Shown in pieces: positions 9,095-18,211 of a DNA stretch of 64,000 nucleotides. Made by a program: the position numbers and the translations under genes. Origin of the DNA: Pseudomonas sp. PB120 (GTDB taxonomy: Bacteria; Pseudomonadota; Gammaproteobacteria; Pseudomonadales; Pseudomonadaceae); the NCBI RefSeq assembly GCF_009761815.1, contig NZ_RWIN01000020.1:27107-91106 (forward strand), written 5' to 3'. The stretch's first letter is position 1. Every line of letters begins with the position of its first letter. The notes beneath the pieces are model-generated. The model worked only from the letters and a program-made list of their open reading frames with translations. It did not search any database and had not been told where the DNA came from.

Positions 9095-9751
9095 ATGCAA
9101 CTCAAGAATCCCATCCTCGGCCTGTGCCAACAGTCCACCTTCATGCTTAGCGCTGCCAAAGTCGATCAATGCCCCGACGACGAAGGCTTCGAAGTGGCCT
9201 TCGCCGGGCGTTCCAACGCCGGTAAATCCAGCGCGTTGAACACCCTGACGCATGCCAGCCTGGCGCGGACCTCGAAAACTCCGGGTCGCACGCAACTCTT
9301 GAACTTCTTCAAGCTAGACGATGATCGTCGTCTGGTCGACCTGCCGGGGTACGGTTACGCAAAAGTACCTATTCCGTTGAAGCTGCACTGGCAGCGTCAC
9401 CTGGAAGCTTATCTGGGTGGTCGCGAGAGTTTGAAAGGTCTGATTTTGATGATGGACATCCGTCATCCAATGACAGATTTCGACCTGCTGATGCTGGATT
9501 GGGCTGTCGCCAGCGGCATGCCGATGCACATTCTGCTGACCAAAGCGGACAAGCTGACCTACGGCGCGGCGAAAAACGTCCTGCTCAAGGTTCAGTCGGA
9601 TATCCGCAAAGGTTGGGGCGATGCCATCAGCATTCAGCTGTTTTCGGCGCCAAAACGCCTGGGCCTGGAAGAGGCCTATACTGTTCTGGCGGGCTGGATG
9701 GCGTTGGCGGACAAAGGCGCAGAGATTGCTCAGCCTGGCGTGGAAGGCTAA
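9095..9751 (+). CDS. engB: Ribosome-biogenesis GTPase EngB/YsxC
   Basis: GTPase of the TrmE-Era-EngA-EngB group needed for late assembly of the large ribosomal subunit. From the ATG at 9095 the protein is 218 residues, the usual family length, with G1 GRSNAGKSS (38-46), the G2 threonine region [10 protein letters not shown]3 DLPGYGY and G4 TKADK. An upstream in-frame start at 8969 would add 42 residues without homology sense, so I rejected it. The neighbouring sRNA candidate and polA reproduce the polA-sRNA-engB arrangement seen in many gammaproteobacteria. Confidence 0.95.
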   Translation: MQLKNPILGLCQQSTFMLSAAKVDQCPDDEGFEVAFAGRSNAGKSSALNTLTHASLARTSKTPGRTQLLNFFKLDDDRRLVDLPGYGYAKVPIPLKLHWQRHLEAYLGGRESLKGLILMMDIRHPMTDFDLLMLDWAVASGMPMHILLTKADKLTYGAAKNVLLKVQSDIRKGWGDAISIQLFSAPKRLGLEEAYTVLAGWMALADKGAEIAQPGVEG

Positions 9752-9760
9752 ACGCCGGGC

Positions 9761-9806
9761 AAAAAAAACCCCGGACTTCTTATGGGGAGGGGGAAGTTCC
9801 GGGGTT
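9761..9806 (-). terminator. Intrinsic terminator of the ErsA-like sRNA
   Basis: The arms AACCCCGGAACTTC and GAAGTCCGGGGTT pair over 13 bp with a single bulged A. On the minus strand they are followed by an uninterrupted run of eight T. The plus-strand side lacks a T run, so the signal is directional. Confidence 0.88.
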
Positions 9807-9893
9807 CAAGTTCTAGACCGCTAGGGCGGGGTCCAGATATCTGCCAACACTTAACACAACATTAGGAGCATCGAAGGGCTTCACCAGCCTTTC
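9761..9893 (-). ncRNA. ersA: Candidate sRNA ErsA (Spot 42-position sRNA)
   Basis: The gap between engB and polA contains a minus-strand transcription unit that needs no ORF. A sigma-22/AlgU-like promoter (GAACTA, 17-base spacer, TCAGA) at 9927-9900 predicts a start near 9893. A strong terminator hairpin followed by eight T ends at 9761, giving about 133 nt. P. aeruginosa ErsA is about 132 nt, lies between the same genes and is driven by sigma-22, so synteny, length and promoter class all agree. The terminator loop is a C-rich stretch (CCCCTCCCC), well suited to pairing with G-rich ribosome-binding sites. Known ErsA acts with Hfq on algC and oprD mRNAs; targets here are inferred only. Confidence 0.8.
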
Positions 9894-9899
9894 AGTAAC

Positions 9900-9927
9900 T
9901 CTGAGTAGCCGATTGCAAAATTAGTTC
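9900..9927 (-). promoter_or_regulatory. Sigma-22 (AlgU/RpoE-like) promoter for the sRNA
   Basis: The minus strand reads GAACTA (9927-9922), a 17-base spacer and TCAGA (9904-9900). The AlgU consensus is GAACTT-N16/17-TCtGA. It sits at the right distance from the predicted sRNA start at about 9893. Confidence 0.7.
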
Positions 9928-9994
9928 AGATTATTTTCGAATGCGTTTGGAATAACCCCAATCGCCTTCCGAACTAAGCACTCTTCAACGGTTA

Positions 9995-10019
9995 GCGCCG
10001 CGGCATTGTGCCGCAGCGC
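9995..10019 (-). terminator. GC-rich hairpin downstream of polA
   Basis: An imperfect inverted repeat (GCGC-CG-CGGCA, loop TTG, TGCCG-CA-GCGC) begins 20 bases after the polA stop. There is no T run, so it may be a 3' stabilising hairpin or a weak terminator separating polA from the sRNA. Confidence 0.35.
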
Positions 10020-10038
10020 AAGCGTCCTTTCAGGCGGC

Positions 10039-12810
10039 TCAGTGAGCCTCGTCCCAGTTATTGCCTACTCCCACTTCGACCAGCAGCGGCACGTCCAGTT
10101 TCACGGCGTCGCTCATGTGCACCCGAATTTCTTCCCGCACCTGATCGACCAGGTCTTCGCGCACCTCAAGCACCAGTTCATCGTGCACTTGCAGGATAAC
10201 TTTGGCATCCAGGCCAGAAGCGGTCAGCCAGTTGTCCACAGCCACCATGGCTTTCTTGATGATGTCTGCCGCGGTGCCTTGCATCGGGGCGTTGATCGCG
10301 GTGCGTTCAGCGCCTTTGCGCAAGGCCGGGTTTTTCGCGTTAATTTCCGGCAGGTACAGGCGACGACCAAAAATGGTTTCGACGAAACCCTGCTCGGCAG
10401 CCTGCGCACGGGTGCGCTCCATGTACGCCAACACGCCAGGATAACGGGCGAAATAACGGTCGATGTAAGCCTGGGATTGCTTGCGATCAACGCCAATCTG
10501 TTTGGCCAGGCCAAACGCGCTCATACCGTAGATCAAACCGAAGTTGATCGCCTTGGCGCTGCGCCGCTGGTCAGTGGTGACCTGCGCCAGTTCAACCCCG
10601 AAGACTTCAGCGGCCGTGGCTTTGTGCACGTCCAGGTCATTGCGGAAGGCGTGCAGCAGGCCTTCGTCCTTGGCCAGGTGCGCCATGATCCGCAGTTCGA
10701 TCTGCGAGTAGTCCGCAGCCAACAGCTTGTAGCCTTTGGGTGCAACGAACGCCTGACGAATCCGACGGCCTTCGGCGGTGCGGATAGGAATGTTCTGCAG
10801 GTTTGGATCGCTGGAGGACAAACGCCCGGTCGCCGCGACAGCCTGATGGTAGGACGTATGGATCCGCCCCGTGCGCGGGTTGATCTGCTCCGGCAAGCGG
10901 TCGGTGTATGTGCTCTTGAGCTTGCTCATCGAGCGGTACTGCATCAGCACTTTGGGAAGCGGGAAATCCTGTTCGGCCAGCTCCGCCAGCACGGCTTCGG
11001 CGGTCGAAGCCTGGCCCTTGGCGGTTTTGCTGAGAATCGGCAAACCGAGTTTTTCGTACAGGATCACACCCAATTGCTTCGGCGAACCCAAGTTGAACTC
11101 TTCCCCGGCGATGGCAAACGCCTCACGCTCGAGGGCGACCATTTTTTCGCCCAGCTCAACGCTCTGGATGCCCAGGAGGTTGGCGTCTACCAGCGCGCCC
11201 TGGCGCTCGATCCGCGCCAGCACCGGCACCAGCGGCATTTCGATTTCGCTCAATACCCGGCTCAGGCTTGGAATGGCGTTGAGCTTTTCCTGCAAGGTTT
11301 GATGCAGGCGCAGCGTCACGTCGGCATCTTCGGCGGCATAAGGCCCGGCCAGCTCCAGCGAGATCTGATCGAAGGTCAACTGCTTGGCGCCCTTGCCGGC
11401 GATGTCCTGGAAGCTGGTAGTGGTGTGATTCAGGTACTTGAGCGCCAGGCTGTCCATGTCGTGGCGAGTCGCGGTGGAATCCAGCACGTAGGACTCGAGC
11501 ATGGTGTCGAAGGCGATGCCTTGCACCGTGATACCGCAGCTCTGATCACCGCCGATGGCGCAGTTAGCCAAAATGTTCATGTCGAACTTGGCGTGCTGGC
11601 CGACTTTGAGTTTGTTCGGGTCTTCCAGAATCGGTTTCAGCGCGCGCAACACCGTGTCGCGATCCAGTTGATCCGGCACGCCCATGTAGGAATGGGTCAG
11701 CGGGATGTAGGCCGCTTCGTTGGCTTGTACAGCGAACGACAAGCCGACCAGTTGCGCCTGCTGCGCATCGATGCCAGTGGTCTCGGTATCGAAGGCGATG
11801 AGCTTGGCGTCGTTGAGCTTCTTCAGCCACAGGTCGAAATCGGGCTGGGTGAGGATGGTCGTGTATTTGAGTTCGGTGTCGACGACAGCTTCTTCGGCCA
11901 CCGGTGCCGCCACTTCCTGACCCGAGCGCTTGGCATCGCGCTGATTCTCGTCGAACCAGCTCTTGAACTCGAGCAGTGTGTAGAGCTCGGCCAGCTTGTC
12001 GTGATCGGGCTTGCCCATTTGCAGGTCATCGAGGCCGATGTCCAGTGGCACATCGATCTTGATGGTCGCCAACTGATAGGAGAGGAAGGCCATCTCCTTG
12101 TGCTCTTCGAGCTTGGCCGGCAAGGTTTTTGCGCCGCGAATCGGCAGGGTCGGGACGATGTCGAGCTGCGCGTAAAGCTCTTTCAAACCGCCGTTTACGC
12201 CCACCAGCAGGCCGGACGCTGTCTTCGGGCCGATGCCCGGAACGCCCGGAATGTTGTCGGACGAATCGCCCATCAGCGCCAGATAATCGATGATCTGCTC
12301 GGGAGCGACACCGAATTTCTCCTTCACGCCCTCCACGTCCATGCTGCTACCGGTCATGGTGTTGACCAAGGTAATGTGGCCGTCGACCAACTGCGCCATG
12401 TCCTTGTCGCCGGTGGAAATGATAACCGGGCGATCTGCGGCGGCGCTGCTGCGGGCCAAGGTACCGATCACGTCGTCGGCTTCGACACCTTCGACGCACA
12501 GCAGAGGGAAGCCCAGGGCTTTTACGCTCTGGTGCAGCGGCTCGATTTGCACGCGCATGTCGTCGGGCATGCTCGGACGGTTGGCCTTGTATTCGGCGTA
12601 CATGTCATCGCGAAAAGTCCCACCCTTGGCGTCGAACACCACGGCGAACGGACTGTCCGGGTACTGCTTGCGCAGACTCTTGAGCATGTTCAGCACGCCC
12701 TTGACCGCACCCGTCGGCAGACCTTTGGAAGTGGTCAGCGGTGGCAGGGCGTGAAAGGCGCGGTACAGATAAGAAGAACCGTCCACCAGGACGAGGGGGG
12801 CTTGGCTCAT
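10039..12810 (-). CDS. polA: DNA polymerase I
   Basis: Repair and Okazaki-fragment polymerase, 923 residues from the ATG at 12810 (an in-frame TTG at 12822 would add four residues). The N-terminal 5'-3' exonuclease domain begins [15 protein letters not shown] and contains the [11 protein letters not shown] and GDKDMAQLV blocks. The middle proofreading domain carries FDTETTGID, so 3'-5' exonuclease is likely intact. The C-terminal polymerase domain has DYSQIELR (motif A), the O-helix region [14 protein letters not shown] and VHDELVLEV (motif C). Family length is normal. A 946-codon open frame on the opposite strand is a codon-bias shadow of this gene. Confidence 0.98.
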   Translation of the reverse strand: MSQAPLVLVDGSSYLYRAFHALPPLTTSKGLPTGAVKGVLNMLKSLRKQYPDSPFAVVFDAKGGTFRDDMYAEYKANRPSMPDDMRVQIEPLHQSVKALGFPLLCVEGVEADDVIGTLARSSAAADRPVIISTGDKDMAQLVDGHITLVNTMTGSSMDVEGVKEKFGVAPEQIIDYLALMGDSSDNIPGVPGIGPKTASGLLVGVNGGLKELYAQLDIVPTLPIRGAKTLPAKLEEHKEMAFLSYQLATIKIDVPLDIGLDDLQMGKPDHDKLAELYTLLEFKSWFDENQRDAKRSGQEVAAPVAEEAVVDTELKYTTILTQPDFDLWLKKLNDAKLIAFDTETTGIDAQQAQLVGLSFAVQANEAAYIPLTHSYMGVPDQLDRDTVLRALKPILEDPNKLKVGQHAKFDMNILANCAIGGDQSCGITVQGIAFDTMLESYVLDSTATRHDMDSLALKYLNHTTTSFQDIAGKGAKQLTFDQISLELAGPYAAEDADVTLRLHQTLQEKLNAIPSLSRVLSEIEMPLVPVLARIERQGALVDANLLGIQSVELGEKMVALEREAFAIAGEEFNLGSPKQLGVILYEKLGLPILSKTAKGQASTAEAVLAELAEQDFPLPKVLMQYRSMSKLKSTYTDRLPEQINPRTGRIHTSYHQAVAATGRLSSSDPNLQNIPIRTAEGRRIRQAFVAPKGYKLLAADYSQIELRIMAHLAKDEGLLHAFRNDLDVHKATAAEVFGVELAQVTTDQRRSAKAINFGLIYGMSAFGLAKQIGVDRKQSQAYIDRYFARYPGVLAYMERTRAQAAEQGFVETIFGRRLYLPEINAKNPALRKGAERTAINAPMQGTAADIIKKAMVAVDNWLTASGLDAKVILQVHDELVLEVREDLVDQVREEIRVHMSDAVKLDVPLLVEVGVGNNWDEAH

Positions 12811-12884
12811 GAGCAGGATCAACCTTTTCGGCGGGTCCGGCGCTAGAATAGCGGGACCGTTGACGACAAAGGGACAAGGTTATC

Positions 12885-13175
12885 ATGCGCACACTAAATC
12901 GCCTGTTGCTGGCTGGCATGTTTGCAATCACTCCACTGGCCGTCATGGCGGCGGACGATGCACCGACGCCCGAGCCGGAAGTCACGATCCGCACGGAGGG
13001 CGACAAGGTCATTCAGGAGTACCGCCAAAACGGGTTCCTGTATGCGATCAAGGTCACGCCAAAAGGCGCACCCCCGTATTTTCTGGTGCGGGCGGACGGT
13101 ACCGATGCAAACTTCATCCGCTCGGATCAGCCGGATATGCTGATTCCGTCGTGGAAAATATTTGAGTGGAAGTAG
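12885..13175 (+). CDS. DUF2782 family small exported protein
   Basis: A 96-residue protein with a signal peptide (MRTLNRLLLAGMF to AADD, cleavage near residue 22) followed by an acidic segment (PEPEVTIRTEGDKVI) and a conserved C-terminal half with YAIKVTPKGAPPY and PSWKIFEW. It belongs to the DUF2782 family, always small and of unknown role, and is found between polA and thrB in pseudomonads (PA5494). It is divergent from polA and 57 bases upstream of thrB, so may share a transcript with thrB. Confidence 0.85.
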   Translation: MRTLNRLLLAGMFAITPLAVMAADDAPTPEPEVTIRTEGDKVIQEYRQNGFLYAIKVTPKGAPPYFLVRADGTDANFIRSDQPDMLIPSWKIFEWK

Positions 13176-13232
13176 TTTCTTAATTTAAATCGGCGCTGGC
13201 TCAGCAGCAGCGCCCGTACTGGCAGTTAAAAC

Positions 13233-14183
13233 ATGTCTGTGTTCACCCCGCTGGCTCGGCCCGAGCTGGAAACCTTTCTCGCCCCTTACGGGCTCGGCCG
13301 CCTGCTTGATTTCCAGGGAATTGCCGCCGGTAGCGAAAACACCAATTTCTTTATCAGCCTGGAACAGGGCGAATTTGTCCTGACCCTGGTCGAGCGCGGT
13401 CCGGTGCAGGAAATGCCTTTCTTCATCGAACTGCTCGACGTCCTGCATGAAGCCGATCTGCCAGTACCCTATGCGCTGCGCACCACCGATGGCGTCGCCT
13501 TGCGCGAACTGGCGGGCAAGCCGGCACTGTTGCAGCCACGCCTGGCGGGCAAACACATCAAGGAAGCCAACGCGCAGCATTGCGCCCAGGTGGGCGAACT
13601 GCTCGGTCATCTGCACCTGGCGACCCAGGCCAACATGATCAAGCGCAAAACCGATCGCGGCCTGGACTGGATGCTGGAAGAGGGCACGCAGTTTCTGTCG
13701 CACCTGAATGCCGAGCAAAGCGATCTGCTCAAGCGGGCCCTGGACGAAATCACACAGCAGAAGACGAAAATTCTGGCGTTGCCGCGTGCCAACATCCACG
13801 CCGATCTGTTCCGCGATAACGCGATGTTCGAAGGCACGCACCTGACCGGGTTGATCGACTTCTACAACGCCTGCTCGGGGCCGATGCTCTACGACGTGGC
13901 GATTGCCTTGAACGATTGGTGCTCGGACGAGGAGGGGCTGATCGATGGGCCCCGGGCGCGGGCATTGCTCGGGGCTTATGCGGCGCTACGACCGTTCACG
14001 GCGGCCGAGGCTGAGTTGTGGCCGACGATGCTGCGGGTAGCGTGCGTGCGTTTCTGGCTGTCGCGGTTGATCGCGGCGGAATCGTTCGCGGGGCAGGATG
14101 TGTTGATTCACGATCCGATGGAGTTTCAGTTGCGCTTGGCGCAGCGGCAGAAGATCAACACACCGTTACCGTTTGCCCTCTGA
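13233..14183 (+). CDS. thrB: Homoserine kinase ThrB (APH-fold type)
   Basis: Phosphorylates L-homoserine in threonine biosynthesis. The 316-residue protein is the aminoglycoside-phosphotransferase-like form rather than the GHMP-kinase form of E. coli. The catalytic loop NIHADLFRDN (about 188-197) and the metal-binding GLIDFYNA (about 205-212) are visible, as is the N-terminal VFTPLARPELETFLAPYGLG segment typical of this family. It stands apart from thrA and thrC, as usual in Pseudomonas. A REP-like double palindrome follows the stop. Confidence 0.95.
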   Translation: MSVFTPLARPELETFLAPYGLGRLLDFQGIAAGSENTNFFISLEQGEFVLTLVERGPVQEMPFFIELLDVLHEADLPVPYALRTTDGVALRELAGKPALLQPRLAGKHIKEANAQHCAQVGELLGHLHLATQANMIKRKTDRGLDWMLEEGTQFLSHLNAEQSDLLKRALDEITQQKTKILALPRANIHADLFRDNAMFEGTHLTGLIDFYNACSGPMLYDVAIALNDWCSDEEGLIDGPRARALLGAYAALRPFTAAEAELWPTMLRVACVRFWLSRLIAAESFAGQDVLIHDPMEFQLRLAQRQKINTPLPFAL

Positions 14184-14185
14184 AT

Positions 14186-14292
14186 TGTGGCGAGGGAGCT
14201 TGCTCCCGTTGGGTCGCGAAGCGGCCCCACTCTCTGCCTAAAAAGAGTGGGGACTGCTGCGCAGTCCAGCGGGAGCAAGCTCCCTCGCCACA
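14186..14292. repeat. REP-like inverted repeat pair after thrB
   Basis: The arm at 14186-14208 (GGCGAGGGAGCTTGCTCCC core) is repeated inverted at 14270-14292. A second nested palindrome (CCCCACTCT / AGAGTGGGG) lies inside. This is a dispersed-palindrome module between the convergent thrB and znuA ends, and may also terminate both transcripts. Confidence 0.85.
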
Positions 14293-14298
14293 GGGTAA

Positions 14299-15228
14299 TT
14301 AGAGCGACTCCAGACACCCGGCCAAATCATTCCCCAACTTCTCCAGTACCTGCTCGTACCCCTGAGCAGTCGCCGGCGTGTACCCGCCCAGCGCATCCAG
14401 CTCGGCCAGTTTCACCGGCAAACCCGCCACTAACGTTTCTGCCAGGCGCGGCCGCAGCGGCGGTTCGCTGAAGACGCAAGTCTTGCCGACTTCCTGCAAG
14501 CGGGCTCGCATCGCCGCTACGTGCTGGGCACCAGGCTGGACTTCTGCAGCGACACTGAACACGCCGGTGTGCTTGAGGCCGTAGGCATCTTCGAAATAGT
14601 CGAAGGCTTCATGGAAAACAAAGTACGGCTTGCCTGCAATGCCAGCCAGACGGGCCTTCAAACGCAGGTCCAGCGCGTCGAGACGCTGATCGAATGCTTT
14701 CAGGTTGCTTTGATACCGCGCGGCATTCTCTGGATCGGCCGCGCTCAGGTCGGCGGCCATTTTCTCGGCAATCACCCGAGCGTTGACCGGCGACAGCCAC
14801 AAATGCGCGTCCAGGCTGCCGGGACGGTGATCGTGGTCATGCTCGTCAGCTTCTTCTGCGTGGGAGTGGCTGTCTTCGGCAAAACGCCGCAATTTCAGGC
14901 CTGGCAAATCCTGTACGGCGACGCTGGGCAGCGTACGACCATTCAGCACGCGAGGCAGGAAACCTTCCATGTCAGGGCCAATCCAGTAGACCAGATCCAC
15001 AGACTGCACCTTCCGTACGTCGGATGGGCGCAAGGCATAGTTATGCGGCGATGCACCCGGCGGCAGCAACACTTCCGGAATCGCGACGCCGTCCTGCACC
15101 GCAGCGGCAATCAACTGTAGCGGCTTGATGCTGGTAAGGACTTTGACCTCGGCTTGCGCCGAGCCAATCAGCAGGAAACCAGTGAAAAATGCGATAAAAA
15201 TAGAAAAAAGTCGGGACACGATGACCAC
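14299..15228 (-). CDS. znuA: Zinc ABC transporter periplasmic binding protein ZnuA
   Basis: High-affinity periplasmic zinc receptor for the ZnuABC importer. The 309-residue protein has a signal peptide (cleavage near SAQA, about residue 26), the cluster A-I fold with a His ligand in the ASPHNYALRPSD block, a charged His/Asp/Glu-rich loop (HSHAEEADEHDHDH, about 121-134) typical of zinc-specific members, and further His ligands in HLWLSP and FVFHEAFDYFE. The start is GTG at 15228; a second GTG three codons in is also possible. It is transcribed away from zur-znuCB across a short shared control region holding a Zur-box-like palindrome. Confidence 0.94.
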   Translation of the reverse strand: MVIVSRLFSIFIAFFTGFLLIGSAQAEVKVLTSIKPLQLIAAAVQDGVAIPEVLLPPGASPHNYALRPSDVRKVQSVDLVYWIGPDMEGFLPRVLNGRTLPSVAVQDLPGLKLRRFAEDSHSHAEEADEHDHDHRPGSLDAHLWLSPVNARVIAEKMAADLSAADPENAARYQSNLKAFDQRLDALDLRLKARLAGIAGKPYFVFHEAFDYFEDAYGLKHTGVFSVAAEVQPGAQHVAAMRARLQEVGKTCVFSEPPLRPRLAETLVAGLPVKLAELDALGGYTPATAQGYEQVLEKLGNDLAGCLESL

Positions 15229-15246
15229 TCGAAGAGGCGAGAACGG

Positions 15247-15259
15247 GTAACATAATAAC
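15247..15259. promoter_or_regulatory. Probable Zur box between znuA and zur
   Basis: GTAACATAATAAC (minus strand GTTATTATGTTAC) is a near-perfect AT-rich palindrome of the GTTAT-n-ATAAC type bound by Zur. It lies in the 57-base gap between the divergent znuA and zur genes, so one site could control both directions. Confidence 0.72.
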
Positions 15260-15285
15260 GTCTCTCACAAAACTCGTCGCCGCTC

Positions 15286-15768
15286 ATGCCTAAAACACCG
15301 ATTGCCAGCCGCCCCCACGACCACTCTCATTGCGTCCATAGCGCTTTGACTGAGGCCGATGCCTTGTGCGCCGGTCAAGGTTTGCGCCTGACAGCCTTGC
15401 GCCGACGGGTGCTGGAATTGGTCTGGCAGAGCCACAAACCGCTGGGGGCCTACGACATCCTGGCGGTGCTCAGCGAACAGGATGGCCGCCGCGCCGCGCC
15501 GCCGACCGTGTACCGGGCGCTGGATTTCCTGTTGGAAAACGGCTTCGTGCACCGTATCTCCTCACTCAACGCCTTCGTTGGTTGCAATCACCCAGGGCAC
15601 GCGCATCAGGGCCAGTTCCTGATCTGCCGCGAATGCCACGCAGCCATCGAGCTCGAACAAAAATCCATCAGCGACGCGATCGTCGGCAGCGCCAAGGATG
15701 TCGGCTTTATCGTCGAGGGCCAGACCGTTGAAGTGGTCGGTCTCTGTTCGGGTTGCCAGGGGGCTTGA
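15286..15768 (+). CDS. zur: Zinc uptake regulator Zur (Np20), Fur family
   Basis: Zinc-responsive repressor of zinc-uptake genes. The 160-residue protein has the Fur-family winged helix ([28 protein letters not shown], broken here as [10 protein letters not shown] and [10 protein letters not shown]), the [16 protein letters not shown] recognition region, the regulatory His residues in [10 protein letters not shown], and two Cys pairs (CREC and CSGC) for the structural zinc. The stop overlaps the znuC start by one base (TGATG), so repressor and transporter subunits are one operon, giving autoregulation through the upstream box. Confidence 0.93.
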   Translation: MPKTPIASRPHDHSHCVHSALTEADALCAGQGLRLTALRRRVLELVWQSHKPLGAYDILAVLSEQDGRRAAPPTVYRALDFLLENGFVHRISSLNAFVGCNHPGHAHQGQFLICRECHAAIELEQKSISDAIVGSAKDVGFIVEGQTVEVVGLCSGCQGA

Positions 15769-16553
15769 TGAGTAATGCGCTGATCCGCCTTGAGCAGGTT
15801 GCCGTCACCTTTGCCGGGCAAAACGTGCTGGATAACATCGAGCTGAGTGTCGAGCCCGGGCAGATCGTTACTCTGATCGGCCCCAACGGTGCCGGCAAGA
15901 CCACGCTGGTGCGCGCCGTGCTCGGTCTGTTGAAACCGGACAGCGGCAGCGTCTGGCGCAAGCCGAAACTGCGGGTCGGTTACATGCCGCAAAAACTTCA
16001 CGTCGATCCGACCCTGCCGTTGTCAGTGCTGCGCTTCCTGCGCCTGGTACCCGGCGTGGACCGTGCTCGCGCCTTGGCGGCACTCAAGGAAGTCGGGGCC
16101 GAGCAAGTGATCGACAGCCCGGTGCAAAGTGTGTCGGGCGGTGAAATGCAGCGGGTGCTGCTGGCCCGGGCATTGCTGCGCGAGCCGGAGTTGCTGGTAC
16201 TGGATGAGCCGGTACAAGGCGTCGATGTCGCGGGTCAGGCCGAGTTGTACAGCCTGATCACGCGGTTGCGCGACCGTCACGGTTGCGGCGTGCTAATGGT
16301 TTCCCACGACCTGCACCTGGTGATGAGCACCACCGACCAGGTCGTTTGCCTGAATCGGCATGTGTGCTGTTCCGGGCATCCGGAACAAGTCAGCGGTGAT
16401 CCGGCTTTCGTTGAGCTGTTTGGCAAGAACGCACAGAGCCTGGCGATTTATCACCACCATCATGATCACGCCCATGACCTGCATGGCTCGGTGGTCACCG
16501 CGGCCCCGACGGGCCAACCTCACGTTCATGGAGATAGCTGCAAGCATGGCTGA
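15768..16553 (+). CDS. znuC: Zinc ABC transporter ATP-binding protein ZnuC
   Basis: ATPase subunit of the zinc importer, 261 residues. Walker [10 protein letters not shown], signature VSGGEMQR, Walker B LLVLDEP and the switch His in MVSHDLH are all intact. The C-terminal tail is His-rich ([13 protein letters not shown] and [10 protein letters not shown]), as in many ZnuC proteins, perhaps buffering zinc. The ATG at 15768 was chosen because it overlaps the zur stop and gives the family N-terminus. It overlaps znuB by 8 bases. Confidence 0.95.
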   Translation: MSNALIRLEQVAVTFAGQNVLDNIELSVEPGQIVTLIGPNGAGKTTLVRAVLGLLKPDSGSVWRKPKLRVGYMPQKLHVDPTLPLSVLRFLRLVPGVDRARALAALKEVGAEQVIDSPVQSVSGGEMQRVLLARALLREPELLVLDEPVQGVDVAGQAELYSLITRLRDRHGCGVLMVSHDLHLVMSTTDQVVCLNRHVCCSGHPEQVSGDPAFVELFGKNAQSLAIYHHHHDHAHDLHGSVVTAAPTGQPHVHGDSCKHG

Positions 16554-17334
16554 TTTTCTGCTTTACGCCCTGCTTGCAGGCCTGGCCCTGGCGCTGGTTG
16601 CGGGCCCATTGGGGTCTTTCGTCGTCTGGCGGCGCATGGCGTATTTTGGCGACACGCTGTCACACGCGGCCTTGCTCGGCGTGGCGTTGGGCTTTTTGCT
16701 GGATGTCAGCCCGACCGTGGCCGTCACCGTAGGCTGTTTGCTTCTGGCGGTGTTGCTGGTGACCTTGCAACAGCGTCAACCGCTGGCGTCCGACACGCTT
16801 TTGGGAATTCTCGCACCGAGCACGCTCTCTTTGGGCCTGGTCGTACTAAGCTTCATGCACGAAGTGCGGATCGACCTGATGGCGTACCTGTTCGGCGATT
16901 TGCTGGCGATCAGTCCGACCGATCTGGCCTGGATACTGGGTGGCAGCGCGGCGGTTCTGGCCTTGCTGGTCACGTTGTGGCGGCCATTGCTGGCGATCAC
17001 GGTGCATGAAGAACTGGCCAGGGTAGAAGGTTTGCCCGTGCCGGCGTTGCGCCTGACCTTGATGTTGCTGATTGCCATCGTGATCGCTGTGGCGATGAAA
17101 ATCGTCGGCGTGTTGCTGATTACTTCGTTGTTGATCATTCCGGCGGCTGCGGCACAACGTCACGCCCGTTCGCCGGAGCAGATGGCACTGGGCGCAAGCC
17201 TGCTGGGTATGCTCGCGGTGTGTGGCGGACTGGCGCTGTCCTGGTTCAAGGACACCCCGGCAGGCCCATCGATTGTTGTGACGGCCGCCGCACTGTTTTT
17301 GCTGAGTTTTGTCCTGCCCCGTCGAGGGGTGTAG
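16546..17334 (+). CDS. znuB: Zinc ABC transporter permease ZnuB
   Basis: Inner-membrane permease of the ABC-3 family, 262 residues, with about eight hydrophobic segments. The N-terminal [20 protein letters not shown] block and the [20 protein letters not shown] segment are characteristic. The ATG at 16546 lies inside the last codons of znuC (8-base overlap), which decides the start over an upstream in-frame ATG at 16360. Completes the zur-znuC-znuB operon. Confidence 0.95.
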   Translation: MADFLLYALLAGLALALVAGPLGSFVVWRRMAYFGDTLSHAALLGVALGFLLDVSPTVAVTVGCLLLAVLLVTLQQRQPLASDTLLGILAPSTLSLGLVVLSFMHEVRIDLMAYLFGDLLAISPTDLAWILGGSAAVLALLVTLWRPLLAITVHEELARVEGLPVPALRLTLMLLIAIVIAVAMKIVGVLLITSLLIIPAAAAQRHARSPEQMALGASLLGMLAVCGGLALSWFKDTPAGPSIVVTAAALFLLSFVLPRRGV

Positions 17335-17371
17335 ACTTGCTCGTTTTTTGCGCAAATAGAGAGTCGCAGGA

Positions 17372-18088
17372 ATGAAGCTGTTCGCCTCCCGTTATCTGCT
17401 CCTTGTCGCATTTTCGCTGCTACTGGGCGCATGCCAAAGCACGCCGCCGGCGGCCAGAGAGGCTTCCAATGCGCGGGCCGCGGCTATCACGCAACTGGAA
17501 CAAAGCCTGGCCAGCAACGAGCTGGCCACCGCGGAAGATCAATTGGCTGCCTTGCAAGCCGAGTCGCCGAACGATCAATCGCTTTTGCAATATCAGCGGC
17601 AATTGGCCGAAGCCTATCTGCTGCGCAGCCAGATCGTGCTGCAGAAAGGTGATGTGAATGCCGCCGCAACGGCCTTGAGCCGCGCCCGTGCGTTGATGCC
17701 CAAGGCGCCGGCGCTCACGGGTGGGGTCAACAACGCCATCGTCAATGCGCGCAAGGCTGAACTGGATAAAGCCGAAGCGGCCTTGATGGCGGCTGAAGCC
17801 AAGCCACAGGCGAAGGTGATTGATCCGACGGCTGAAAGCACCACCGTGGCATTGAACCTCACCGATATGGGCAAACTTCGCCGGCAGCTGGATGCGATCG
17901 CTGCCGATGTGGTGAATTATCAGTGTGACGTGAGCATTCAGGCGCCGCGTACCCAGGATTACCCTTGGTTGGCGACATTGCTGACCAAGCGGGTGAAGAA
18001 ACTCGATTCGGATTTCGACCTGAAACTGGAAAAGCAGATCTTGCGCAACATTCCGGCGCAGATGGTGTTGAGTCCGCGTAAACCGTAA
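17372..18088 (+). CDS. TPR-like outer-membrane lipoprotein (PA5502 type)
   Basis: A 238-residue predicted lipoprotein: signal peptide with lipobox LLLGAC (Cys about residue 21). The body is helical and Ala/Leu/Gln-rich with TPR-like spacing (about 35-135: ATAEDQLAALQAESPND, LAEAYLLRSQIVLQKGD and AATALSRARALMPKAP). A conserved C-terminal part (TDMGKLRRQLDAIAADV to PAQMVLSPRKP) contains one Cys. Same place as PA5502, 37 bases after znuB. Function unknown; TPR lipoproteins often scaffold envelope complexes. Confidence 0.75.
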   Translation: MKLFASRYLLLVAFSLLLGACQSTPPAAREASNARAAAITQLEQSLASNELATAEDQLAALQAESPNDQSLLQYQRQLAEAYLLRSQIVLQKGDVNAAATALSRARALMPKAPALTGGVNNAIVNARKAELDKAEAALMAAEAKPQAKVIDPTAESTTVALNLTDMGKLRRQLDAIAADVVNYQCDVSIQAPRTQDYPWLATLLTKRVKKLDSDFDLKLEKQILRNIPAQMVLSPRKP

Positions 18089-18091
18089 AAG

Positions 18092-18185
18092 CATCGCGAG
18101 CAGGCTCGCTCCCACATTGGCTCTCCAGTGAACACAGATTCTGTGATCGACCGAGATCAAATGTGGGAGCGAGCCTGCTCGCGAT
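18092..18185. repeat. REP pair between PA5502-like gene and katE
   Basis: Arms ATCGCGAGCAGGCTCGCTCC (18092-18111, extended to 18117) and the inverse ending at 18185 form a long inverted repeat around a 42-base spacer. It lies between convergent genes, so could serve both 3' ends. Confidence 0.88.
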
Positions 18186-18211
18186 AGCGTCCTACCTATT
18201 GATACAAATCC

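Noticed and set aside
10006..12846. 946-codon open frame antisense to polA
   Set aside because: It lies exactly opposite polA, has no ribosome site or family motif, and arises from GC-rich codon bias that removes stops in the reverse frame.
14186..14292. Possible CRISPR or attachment site
   Set aside because: Only one inverted pair with no regular spacers and no integrase or cas genes nearby; fits the REP family instead.
16360..16545. Upstream 62-codon extension of znuB
   Set aside because: It is entirely inside znuC; the ATG at 16546 gives the family N-terminus and the typical short overlap.
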